Source: Litomosoides sigmodontis | Taxonomy: Eukaryota > Nematoda > Chromadorea > Rhabditida > Onchocercidae | Direction of reading: 5' to 3' | DNA length: 64,000 nucleotides | Assembly: GCA_963070105.1 (NCBI GenBank) | Contig: OY718808.1 | Span: 2,592,238-2,656,237, forward strand | Shown here: piece after piece, positions 19,401 through 31,100 of the stretch | Layout: every line of letters starts with the position of its first letter | Position numbering within the stretch: position 1 is the first letter of the stretch | Program-made: the position numbers and the translations under genes | The notes under the pieces: model-generated | Database searches by the model: none | Seen by the model: only the letters and a program-made list of their open reading frames with translations | Told to the model about the DNA's origin: nothing

Positions 19401-20379
19401 TAACCAATCGCATGGTGGACTATTTTTTTTTCGAACTTTGCTTCTTGGTCAATCAGTTAAAATTCTGATATTTTATTTCAATGTTGATATTATGACATTT
19501 TATATTTTATTTTTCTTTGGGTACTATATGATGGATCTGTTTTATAACGATAATTCGCAACGTTTGTTTAAAATCTGTATCGGTGATGTGTATGAGTGAT
19601 GATAAAGTTGCAGAAGCAAATTTTTGACAATGTTTACAGTGCACTTGATGGATGTAGGTATGTGTGATACGGTAGGAAGACATAAAGCATGACCTCTAGA
19701 CAGTTATCGAAAGTGAAAAGCAAATAATTCGTTCAATCAGTGGGAAAGTGCTGTAGAATTTACCAGGTCAACTGGTTTACCAACCAACACTTTTGCAAGA
19801 TGCACACTGAAAATCCTTATCATTGCAAATCAAATGACAGTTGCAGTATAACAAACGAAAAATGAAACCGAATATTTTCTTCTACAACAACAAACAGCTT
19901 TTAGATTTTATACAACAATTCATTCATCCTACCTTCGGTGATTTCTTTTGCCAAAAAAAAAATCCAAAAAGCATTTGTCAATCAATCAAGAGATCATCGT
20001 TGCTGATCGTTCAGTGATCTATCTCATGCCTGATGAAATAGTTATAGCTGTGAAGAGTGCATTTAGGAGCGTAGATGTATCGTTGAGATGTAACGAAAAT
20101 GTAACTTGCAACAACGATTGATTAAATTCAATGATTTTTTCATAGCGACGACCGTTAATCATTTGTTCCGTGAGTGCTTTTGAGAATTTGAGCTGCGTAA
20201 AATGTTGTCCTTATATGTGTTACGTATTCTAGTTCATCGCGCAATTGTCTCCTACTAACACTTCTAGGAACAACGTCTGTCACCCATTGTTGTCCAGTGG
20301 ATTGGTAGGATGCAAGTGAAGGACAGAAAGAATTCGAAAAAAGCTCATCAAATTCGAAACGAGCAAAAATTTCGTTTTT

Positions 20380-20880
20380 TTAAACTTTTCAAAAATAGAA
20401 AATTTTCAATTTCTTTCACATTCGTTAGAATTTCAAAGTATTTTCAAGTGAAGTGAGAAATACGCTACCCTAATTCTATGTGAGAGGAGTGAAATGTGAA
20501 GGAAAGTGAAGTAGCTCTTTCTTCCACAAAAATTCCTATTTATTAACTGTTCCTATTTCGATTAATCAATATCAAATAGCACTAATAAATTTTATAGCAA
20601 AATAACCACTTGATGTACTTGCTTCTGCCACCTCAATTCAATCATTGCTTGCGGAAATAAATGATCAAAAATTTGTGCTTTTTTTTTCGTACTCTCCATA
20701 AATCTGTATCTAAACCTACTTGAAACTAAACGATAACTAAAGTTTTACGCAATCGTTCCCTCAACGCATCACTCTATTTCACTTTTAAACTTTTCAAAAT
20801 ATGGAAGAAATTTTCAATTTCTTCCATATTCTTTAGAATTTCAAAGTATTTTCAAGTGAAGTGAGAAATACGCTACCCTA
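20380..20880. repeat. Direct duplication of about 90 bp, 400 bp apart
   Basis: Copies at 20380-20472 and 20786-20880. The last 45 bp or so (from TTAGAATTTCAAAGTATTTT to GCTACCCTA) appear identical; the first half is diverged around a palindromic core. Confidence 0.9.
20798..20830. repeat. Perfect 15-bp inverted repeat with 3-nt loop
   Basis: AATATGGAAGAAATT (20798-20812), loop TTC, then AATTTCTTCCATATT (20816-20830). All 15 pairs match. The equivalent part of the other copy near 20393-20425 is imperfect. Confidence 0.95.
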
Positions 20881-22742
20881 CCCCTTTCTATAATCCAGCA
20901 TTCACGTATTGTGCTGCCACCTCTCTGTGTCTGTCTCTCATCCTCTCTGCTGTACGCATACGCCTGTCTGTCTGTACACTTGTATGTATGCTTTGCATAA
21001 TTGTGCATCTCTGTAATCATTTATTGATGTCTATTACTATGTGTGCGTGTGGGTGTGTGTGTGTGTGTGTGTTGAATGGTAGTGACGCATAGGGAATGTA
21101 TGTATGTATGTATGTATCGATGAGAAGCGAAATGAGCATATAACGCACATTGTTTCATTAAATCGTTGCTCTTTCCGGACAAGAGGCAAGAGGTGCGTGT
21201 AACGTTGCTCGGACGGCAGTAGTGCTAGAATGTTTACGTAAAAGTGGACAGATCACGTAGGTGTGTTGACGTAGACGGAAGTAATTTGTGAATGCATAAT
21301 GGCTTTCAATTTTATAAAATATGAAAACTACACAAAATTGAATTGTCGAAAATATTGATTTTTTTTTTAACTCCTGTTAGTTACGACGACGACTACGCTT
21401 TATTATTATGAAATGGTATTAATTTGAAATTTATATTCAATTTTACGTGGTATATTTCTTATTGCAAGACTGTCTTCAAAGTTTCCCACGTCGATTTTTT
21501 TGTTTAAAATAGACTATGCGTATAAAAATGAATAATAATTTTCCTTTTACCACATAAAATACTACAATTAACCATATCTCATGTCATAAACTATTCGAAC
21601 TGAGCTAATCAATAAAGCAAACTGTTCATCATTGCTTCTAATTTCATCTCATTAAGTTGTTTTAGCTAAAATAGATATATTCTAGCTAAAATTTCGATGA
21701 AAAATTCTTTTACATTTCTTTCAGTTATTGCTACTGTTACACTGCAAAAAGGGATGTGCGGCTGAAGTAGGGCATTCTTTTGTCTATGATATGAAATTAA
21801 TTGTTAATTAATGAAATTGTACGTAGAGAGAATGATACCAGTTCTTGTTACCCATTGGTGGAATAAATTTAATGAAAATAGATGTATGGTAGTAAGGAGT
21901 AACGAGAATGAAAAGGGGAAAGAGGTGATGATGATAGAAGAGTGTTCATATTATGTCCACGTTTGTTTAATATTGCTATCATTAGAAGCGTAACAGCTGC
22001 TAGGTACAGTTGTGCAATTCCAGTAAAATGTCGAAAATGCATTGGATAGGATGGTGATAGATACAAGATTATAATGTAGGCATAGTTGTTGGAGTTTAAT
22101 TCATCTATTTATTTCTAATTTCATTTTTACAATTCAATCACTTTGATTTACAATGATTTTTTTAATCTAATATTCAAATATTAGACAAATTGTTTCATCA
22201 TTTTACTAGATAGAAATATTAACACCAATGAAAATCATACCTTAATTGATACTGAAAAAATGACATAATTTGGAATGGTTAAAATTTCACTCGTAATTCG
22301 TGTGCAGGGTTTTATAATTTTTCCTAATTTGATGACTAATGGAATCGGACATTTTCGAAAATTTCTCGCTTTTCTTCTCTGACTTCTCTGCATTCTCGCT
22401 CTCGCTATATTCCTGAATCCCTGCCATTTATCGATCGCATTTTCCTAATTTTCAGATGAAAACCATTTCAAAGGACTGGAAAAGAGAATGCAAGAAGGAG
22501 GGGGCAGGAGGTGGGAGGTGCACAGTATACAACATGTGTGATGTCGAAATGGGCGTTTGTATTGGTATTGGGATGGGATTGCTTCTTGGATGGATATCAG
22601 TATAGTAGTATAGTAGGATCAATTCTCCCTGCTCACATCCTCTTCATTTCACTAATTCTTTTTGTGTTACTCGCATTCATTGTACCGTAACTTTGTGAAA
22701 GTTGTAAAAAGTCAAACTGTTTTAGGTAGGAATTGATAGGTA

Positions 22743-22851
<109 letters not shown>

Positions 22852-22960
22852 AATACACGTAAATGTTTTATTGTTGCTTTCATTTTTATCGTAGCTTTGC
22901 GCAATCTCATCTGTTCTTTGTTTCATTTGATAAGAATATGGTTTAAGATTTTTCTTCCAG

Positions 22961-23489
22961 GAATTCTTGTGGATATCCTCAGAAGAACAGTAAGTCGTTG
23001 GCCTCGAACAGTTGCATGTTTTTACACCCCAACAATAACTTTAGCATTTGTGATTTTATGGTTGACAACCCTCAGGAAGGTTAAATATTTATATACATAT
23101 ATCTTTTTAAGTGATTTCTCTTTTGCAATGCAAAATTTATTTTTTACAAATTTCAGGTAAATGCTGTTTTGGTAGTATTTTAGTCAGATTTTTTATGAAA
23201 GGACGATTTTTAAGAAGGACGATTTCTTAATTTGAAGATTTGTAAACTTTGGATCAGCAATTTTTTTTTGTATCTAGCAAAGATGATTGAACGGTGAACT
23301 TTTCATTTACAGGGAGGTTGTCGCGAAAACGAAAGAAACTGAAGGAGACTTTTGAAAAGTCGTGTGGCGAAGAATCGCATTGCCTGCTTGATCTTATTCA
23401 CGTATGCCATTTGGAAGATACGCAGTGCACAAGCAGTGGCCTAGTCGCTTCCACGTCAGAATTTTCTGCCAACGTTGACTCCAGTGCTG
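22961..23489 (+). other. One or two unassigned candidate exons upstream of eIF5
   Basis: The clearest exon is 23313-23489: preceded by TTTACAG, followed by GTATGT, 177 nt, one open frame (starts GRLSRKRKKLKETFEKS, Lys/Arg-rich then Cys/Ser-rich). It needs a phase-1 donor upstream. A possible partner begins after TTCTTCCAG at 22961, encodes a hydrophobic stretch ([13 protein letters not shown]) and could use a weak phase-1 GTGATT donor near 23111. I recognise no family and find no convincing first exon. These could be the 3' half of an upstream gene or alternative 5' exons of eIF5. Confidence 0.35.
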
Positions 23490-24345
23490 GTATGTTAAAA
23501 GACTGCATGATACAGAGGAATTACATACTTACATAAGGAAAGTAATATAGAATGAGTGAGTTGATTTCGGACGCTGTAGCTTCATAACCGTAATTTGGTA
23601 TGGCCATGTCGTGGTTGGTTGGGATTTTTGAAAAGGAATCGTCTTTATGATCTAATTCTGTTTGTGTGTTCGGCGGGAGCTTACTTTAGTCGTTCGACAT
23701 TTTGACCTAGTAGCTAAGTAGAGAACTATGTATGCCATTGAGCTGGGGTGAATGCTCATGGTTACTTTTGGCCACTACTTCCATTGTTTACTTTTTCTAC
23801 TAAAAATCCTGGATTAATTTTGGAAGAGATTGCGTTAATATGCTAATTTTTCATAAAAATTAAAAATAAGAAAGGACAAATAACGGTGAAAGTGAAGTTA
23901 TTTGACTACTTAGTTTAATTGTGAGCGGTTGTGCTGTCGTGTTGTTGCTAGGGCTGAAAAATTAGTCACTTTGTTGTGTGACTTTTTTCCCCTACTTATA
24001 TTTACAAAACAATACGGCGGCATCTCCTGTCTTCCAATGTCTGCTTGTTGAAATTGATGCGATATCGCTCACTCTTGTGGATGGTGGATGCTCAGCTATA
24101 GCTGAAAGGGCGTTTCAAAAGTGACACCTGTTAGGGTAAAATTGTTCATGAAGCACAGAAAATTTAATTTGAAGTAAGACCACTTGTAGTGTGCTATTTT
24201 CATGTTTCTTGGATTGCAGATAAAATTTGGCAGAAGGAAAAAGGATCTTCCAAGTTATGTCTTTAGAAAAAATTATTTGATTTTTTTGAAACAAATTGTA
24301 CTGGTGAAGAAGGTTCTTAACCTAAATTGCTCTGTACCACTTTTT

Positions 24346-24387
24346 CAGGTTTTTCTCGGAATTCATCTGTTATAACGTTGAACGAAA
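24346..24387 (+). promoter_or_regulatory. Probable spliced-leader acceptor and 39-nt 5' UTR of eIF5
   Basis: A TTTTTCAG acceptor ends at 24348, followed by 39 nt without ATG before the eIF5 start. A strong acceptor just before a start codon, with no matching upstream coding exon, is the usual mark of nematode spliced-leader trans-splicing. A cis-splice from the exon ending at 23489 is also possible in phase, so this is not certain. Confidence 0.55.
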
Positions 24388-26898
24388 ATGGCTATCAATA
24401 TCAACCGCAATGTGCTCGATCCTTTTTATCGCTACAAAATGCCTCGTCTACAAGCCAAGGTTGTTCATTATTCGAGTAAGATGAAAGATATTTCGTTGTT
24501 TCGTATTTTTGGTTCTGTCGAGTTATTGCTAGTATTTTGCAGGTCGAAGGCAAAGGCAACGGAATCAAAACAGTCATTGCAAACATGACCGAAATCGCCA
24601 AAGCCCTTGAGCGTCCACCAACCTGTAAATACTTCGTTCCATGAAGCCTTAAATTATTTTTAAGTCGTTTCATATATTGTTGATCTTACTTGATTATTTG
24701 GGGCCACTTCCTACATCACTGTTATGTTTATCATTGGCAATAGCGAAAAGGGAATTCTAATATACATATTATGTCATACCGAGATGGAAATTGTTTGGGT
24801 CTATAATATGTTATGTTTTGTTCATTTGGATGATTGGAGCGATTTTTAACTGTAAACAAAAGCATATGATCAAATCTTTTTATATATCGCATTACGAACA
24901 TATTATTGTAGACCCAACGAAGTATTTCGGGTGCGAATTGGGCGCGCAGACCAATTTCGACATGAAAAATGAACGTTTTATCGTTAATGGTGAACATGAT
25001 GCGGCTAAACTGCAAGATATTCTCGATGGCTTTATTAGAAAGTTTGTGTTGTGCGCAGCATGCGAGAATCCTGAAACCACATTGGTAAATTGTCTGTTGT
25101 TACAATTCTTTTTTACTTCTCTTTGCTTTTTATTATGGAGCCTCTTATTTTGGTTTTGGAAACCTGATTTTCAGGTTGTAAAGAAAGGCCAGATTCATAG
25201 TAAATGCAAAGCTTGTGGAAATACCTCAATCATTGATCCCAAACATAAGCTATCAACATTTATCATGAAAAATCCGCCGAAAGTGGATGAGAAGGAAAAG
25301 AAAGAAGGTGGTAATGGTGGTTCGACAGAAAATTCGATAGTAGATGGAGAAATTCCTAGCGACAAAGATTTGGTAAATAAACATATTAGAAGCTTAAAAC
25401 TTTAATTATTTCCTCTTTCAACTTTGTTTTCATGTTTCATGTTTTATTTTCTCCCATTTTAGAATGGAAGTGCTTCCGATGTTGATGATGATTGGGCGGA
25501 GCCAATTGGTGATCCGGCTGGGGGAGTTTCTGCTCAAATCGGCAAACTAATAATTAGCAGAGACCTCGATAAACCAATAGAGGAGCGACTCGATATGCTT
25601 CACCAGTATTTCCTGAGAGCGAAAGCCGATGGTACAATTCAGGTAAGTGAATGCTCTTTGTAAAGATTTAAGTACTAACGTTTTTTCGGGAATTCGTCAA
25701 CATTGTGTTGTGTTATGAGGCAGCATATGATTGAAATGTTTTGTTTAAAAATTAATCACACCGAGTAAAAAGTCGGTGTTATATCGTCACAAATTTTGTA
25801 GCGTATTTTACAGAATAGTAAGAAATTGCTAAATGAGGCTGAAAGACTGGAGCTGAAATCAAAGGCTACTCTTTTGTTGGCTGATGTTTTATTTGATACA
25901 AATGTCGTCAATCAGGTCGCAGAATATCGGAACATCCTCCTGCGTTTTACTGTTAACGACCACAAGGTCTTCATCGTTATTTTTTGAAATTAACTGTTCC
26001 CGAATTTAAGTTCGTCATTTTTCTTTCTGACTTTTTTTAATGGAATTTCTAATTCTGCTTTCAACTTCAGGCGCAGCGTCATCTTCTAGGTGGCATTGAG
26101 CAACTCATTTCGAAACATTTCGACACTTTATTTCCGAAATCAGCCCATATCATTAAAGCACTTTATGATAGCGATGTGGTGGAAGAAGAAGTTCTTCTTG
26201 CCTGGGGTGAAAAGGTATGTTTACTAGGTTCTAAATTTTTTGAAGATCCGATTTAGTAGAAGATCATACGAGGATATCTTTTTAAGCCGAGCAGAAAGTA
26301 TGTCAAGAAGAAACTTTGTGCCGAAATAATCAGTAAAGCGCAACCTGTTTTGGATTGGTTGAAGAATGCAGAAGAAGATGAAAGCGGCGACGAGGACGAA
26401 GACGGAGCTATTGAGGTATGGTTTCAAATCATTGTTTGTTCCAAAAATTACGGAAACTTATTGCTTCAGATCTTAAAAGGAGATTCAAGGTACATTTTGC
26501 TTTGTAATATGTTTACACTCCTATCCCCTATGTTCTAACATTCTGAATGTTCTGAATCAGAATGTTCTGATTGTCATGGCGTGAAAGTCATGAAATTGCA
26601 TAATTACATAATACCAAAGCGATTGATGTTGGTCAAAGCAATGTAGAACCATGGAAAAAAACCAATTGGTATTCAGGACGAACATTGATTGCTTCAGGGT
26701 TGAGGGTAACAGAAGATTCAACTTGTGGATTTTTTGCTGTTTAAGTTTGAATTCAAATTATCATTTCTGCAGTTTGACGACCGCGCCCGAAAGGTGGGAA
26801 CAGTTGAAGTGGATGCAACAAAGACGAATGGCACTGCGCAGATTGGAAAGATCAAGTGTGAGGACGATGGTGAAGAAGTTGATATTGACGACATTTAA
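24388..26898 (+). CDS. EIF5: Translation initiation factor eIF5, 418 aa, 9 exons
   Basis: GTPase-activating protein for eIF2 in the 43S/48S initiation complex, in the cytosol. Exons: 24388-24459, 24543-24624, 24912-25084, 25175-25372, 25463-25642, 25814-25966, 26071-26214, 26287-26415, 26773-26898; phases match throughout. Seen: N-terminus [20 protein letters not shown] with R15, the arginine finger position of the family; a C2-C2 zinc ribbon (C99, C102, C120, C123); the conserved [13 protein letters not shown] segment; an acidic/Gly-Ser linker around 150-185; and a W2-type HEAT domain from about 190 to 375 with [11 protein letters not shown] near its end. The tail ends EEVDIDDI, the acidic ending typical of eIF5. 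Length fits the family (human 431 aa). A continuous reading frame through the exon 3/exon 4 intron (24791-25405) is only intron read-through. Confidence 0.96.
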
Positions 26899-28195
26899 AT
26901 GGACTTTTCTTTAACTCTTGGTCGTAAAAAATTTGCTATTTCAAGACCGTTATTTTAGAAATTACCCCTTACATTACACTGAAATTCTGCGACACAAGCA
27001 GAACTCAATCTAAGCTACGATAATCCCATTTTTTTATATCATGACGTTATCTTTTAATTTTGTCATGATTACATGTTTTTTTTTTATCCATTTAATACTC
27101 ATTTTTGCTATTAATCCTTACTCCGATAACCAATTCTACATTTTATTCATCATTACTGAATTGTCTATTCTCATACCGTATTTGAATCGAACTGTGTAAA
27201 AATTTGGCGAAAAAGTTGAGTTGTTTTATGGGTTATGAAGCGATGAAATTGTTTGCGTTGATGAGTGAACAATCTACTATTCTGCATTTGAGAGATAAGA
27301 GCAACAAACAAGAAACACGTGAAACCTCGGTGAGTTCTTTGCATGTGATAACACTTGCGCAATCATAGCTAGAATCATTTTGATTTCCACTATACTTGTA
27401 GCATGAAACCGGACATTTCGTGCTCCTTGATACTGTTTATTTTTTCTGAGACAGTTTTTGACTCAAGGGATGAAGTTATAGCAGTTGTATTGTATCTTTG
27501 TACTTCTTAAGCTGCGCCTTGGTTGATTTGCCGAGGCGGTTGTCATCGAATTACGTCCCAGAGTTTCCTTATACTTTCTGCGCACATATTATAGCGATAA
27601 AGAGAATAAAGAGGCTCATTAACATACAGATAGGGAACTAAGAAACAAGAGCGGGATGCGATATACCTAACGACCATCATCTATTCAAAATGAAACAAGC
27701 AAAGTAGAACTGATGGCATTAGCCATCTTTCGAAGTGAAATCGTCAAAATAATTTTATACATAAAATTCAAAGAATGTACAGTATTAAACATTGTATAAA
27801 GAGCAGTCCTGCCGTTAGTTAATTGACAAGCAATCAACTGACAGGTAACTTGTTGGTCCAGTAGCTTTGGAGAATGAAGTCGTTGCCGTACATCCTAGCT
27901 CTTGTACACTACGACACAAGATCGAAATATCGGCAAAGTGCAGCGTACTCTTCTACATAGTTCGTTTTTATCGTTTCCCGTACCTCTTTTGACATCAATA
28001 AAAGTTTCATGGAGCAAATAACAGGATCAAGCTCAGCATTGTCCTAAAAATCCTCTGAAGGTTTAAAACAAAAACTTCCACAATGAAAACAGGACGTTAG
28101 TTTTCGAGATTCATAAGAAAAACTAAAAATTTGAATTAGTCGAAGAACAGGATATATTAAATGAATAGAAGTGAAATGATTCACACATAAGGAGA
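26899..28195. other. Region between eIF5 and the modular repeat-protein gene
   Basis: The two genes end towards each other. The first part is the eIF5 3' UTR and the last part that of the minus-strand gene. AATAAA occurs near 27608 on the plus strand. Somewhat higher GC at 27.48-27.96 kb has no open frame I can support. Confidence 0.5.
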
Positions 28196-31100
28196 CTACC
28201 GATGATATGTAAGAGTGGGTAAATCAATGGAATACAAATTATTGGACCACTTAATCAATACTTCAGCTGCAACTTCAACTGTTTTTAATATCAACCTCAC
28301 ATTCAGATCAAAATGAGGAGAGTAAGACAAAAACCAGCAAACCAAAGGCGTAGTAACAACATCGGCTTTTACAGGGTCAACATCCACTTCTACAGCTCTT
28401 GGATGGATTGAGTTTTGTTTATGCAAAGGCGTAGTAACAACATCGGCTTTTACAGGGTCAACATCCACTTCTACAGCTCTTGGATGGATTGAGTTTTGTT
28501 TATGCAATGGCTCCTGTAAATTAAAACCATGTTTTCATGCAGTTTTCAATTCGTTTTTATCAAACAGTTGATAAAAACGTATTCAATATCAACAATTAAT
28601 GTGCGAAATTATTTGAAGGAGTCATAAAATTAAAGGAAAACTTTAACTGCCGTTAAAATTTACGAAAAAATAGATCCTGACTGTGCGCACCTTTCGCAAA
28701 ACGAACGTGATGCTCCAACATGCTTTTTTTCCATTTAAGATACGTGTTATATCAACCTCTATTACATGACCACGTATGTGATCGATATTTGCTCCAAAAT
28801 AATAATTTCTATCGAGGACTTCACCAAAAAACGGTAATGTTGGTAGTTGTATAGTACTATAATTTTCCGGTATCATTAACTCTACAGTAACCTGTAAAAA
28901 AAATCGTTTCAAAAAATATAAATATAGCATTTTTTGCTATTAAACCTTTTTAAAAAATAAAAAAGCAATAATCCCTTAAATTGCTGCTTTATCTAAAAGA
29001 CAGTCAAATCAAAAAGTTCGACTCAAACTCAAAATACAAACTCATCGCTACATTTTCCCAAGGAATATTTGAAATATTTTAAATGGTACCACAGCAGTCT
29101 TATTTTCTTCACGTGTAAGATAAGGACCATCAATTTTTTGCCATTTGCTTATATAAAACGGTTTGTCACTGCAACGTTCTTTGTTTCTCCTCCTAAAACA
29201 TATAATAAAAGGAAGAGAAAATTACAAAATATAATATACCGTTGGAAATAGCACCTACTGTTAACTCACAATATTTTAAGTTCTGCTGATTTTGCTTCGT
29301 GTTCTATTTACTACTTTTAACACACGAAAAATGTTTCACTACTGTGAATAAGTGCAGTACATAGGGACAGAACAACTTTCAAAACCTAATGCTCCGATAC
29401 TTTGATTGAGCTAAAATTTTTATAAAAATTTTATGTCAAGTAACGTCAGCCGTAACAGATCCCAAATTTGAAACTAACAGAATCCAAAATCGAATCCAAT
29501 CGCCGATGCGTAAACTACCTTTACAATAGCATATAATTTCACCCAATGATGATGTCCATGCGAAACAACCTGTTCGGAATTCACTAACAACGATGCCAAC
29601 ATAAGAAGCATCATCAATTTTTTCTACATCTGCGTTAAGCTTCGATTTTATGGAAACTCCGCCCTTAACCTTCAACAAATTATAAACTGCATAATTCGCA
29701 ATTTTCATACCGTAATCCTCAAATCTGTGAAATGCAATTTAAAGGGTAAGGTGAAGAGGGAAGAAATACGAGGAAATAATGACTACTTTTCATCAGGCTA
29801 AATAACAGAGACCACAAACAAAACCTTTTGCGCAATGGAAGAAGCCTGCTATTGCACAGTGCACCCGGCTGAACTCACAACACTTCCAAAGTTAATCTGA
29901 ATTTTAATCAAAAAAATTTTTTTCAATAATGCAAGAATAATAACCGTTAAAGTCCAGAAATTAGTTATCCTCCAACATGGATCACCTGGAACCGTTACTT
30001 GCAATGCTGTGCACCAGACTGTATATTTTTGTGAAGTGTCCAAACTAATATTCGACAACTTGTTTGCGTCATCTATTACTGCTCCGAGAACAGCGGAAAA
30101 CATTACTCGATGGCCCTCCGTTGAGATCTTGTCCGTCAATACAACTTCAGTCTCAACCTTAAAAGCAGTCCAGGAAAGAATTCTCCTAACTAAAGTCTGA
30201 AATTAAAAGGCCGTGAAGATTTCTCGCCCTTTTTTCTTTGTGTTGTATTGTGCCAGAATATCGGGAATTTCTTTCCACTGTTCGGTAAGCCTTCGCGTAC
30301 CAGTAAGCTGGATAAGGCACGACGAAAGCAACAAACATGGTTGACCTTTTTCATCCACTGCTTAGGGCTTTGTAAGATCCCATTGTTAGATAGAAAAATA
30401 GGCAAAAATGTCGTACTTGTAATTGACCATCAATTATGCGAGAAGTGCACAATTTCCTGGATTTCATGGCGCTTAGCACATTCCAAAACTGGCTGTTCCC
30501 ATATGTTTTAAAATCGAACCAATCGCCAAGTGCTGGAACTGTTTCAAATCTGCAATTCCCATGTGAAGTTTAAGGAGTAAAATTTCAGTATTCTAAAATG
30601 TAAATGCACGTAACATTATTCTAGTTTGATACGGCGCTAATGAATCGCTGCTGCTCATAAGAACAAAACCAACATTTTTAAATCGACGCGTAACATTCTG
30701 CCGTTTCCGCCGTCAACATTTTGAATATACACTAATGCCGATAATTTACGTATATCGACATAGCAGACAATACCACTCCTTTTACTTTCGTTCTGCATGC
30801 AAAATTAAAATTAAAAAACATATATCGAACATATGATAGACAATTTTACACATTATAGATGGTCAGATGTGTCACCAGATGTGGAATGAAAGAAAACGGA
30901 AAACGGAAAGTTAATAATGTTCATATGAATACATACCAGGACCCGATACACATCCCAAGTAAGAACTTCTTCCAAGCCTTTTTTTGAACGTTTTAACATA
31001 ACTTCATACATATGACCAACTCCGAAACTACGTACTGCTTTTTCCAGTACATAGTGTCGATCCGTAATCGGCCCTATCCAATCCACAATTAAATTATTCA

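Noticed and set aside
24791..25405. 204-codon frame on the plus strand
   Set aside because: It is eIF5 exons 3 and 4 read through the intron between them plus flanking intron; not a separate protein.
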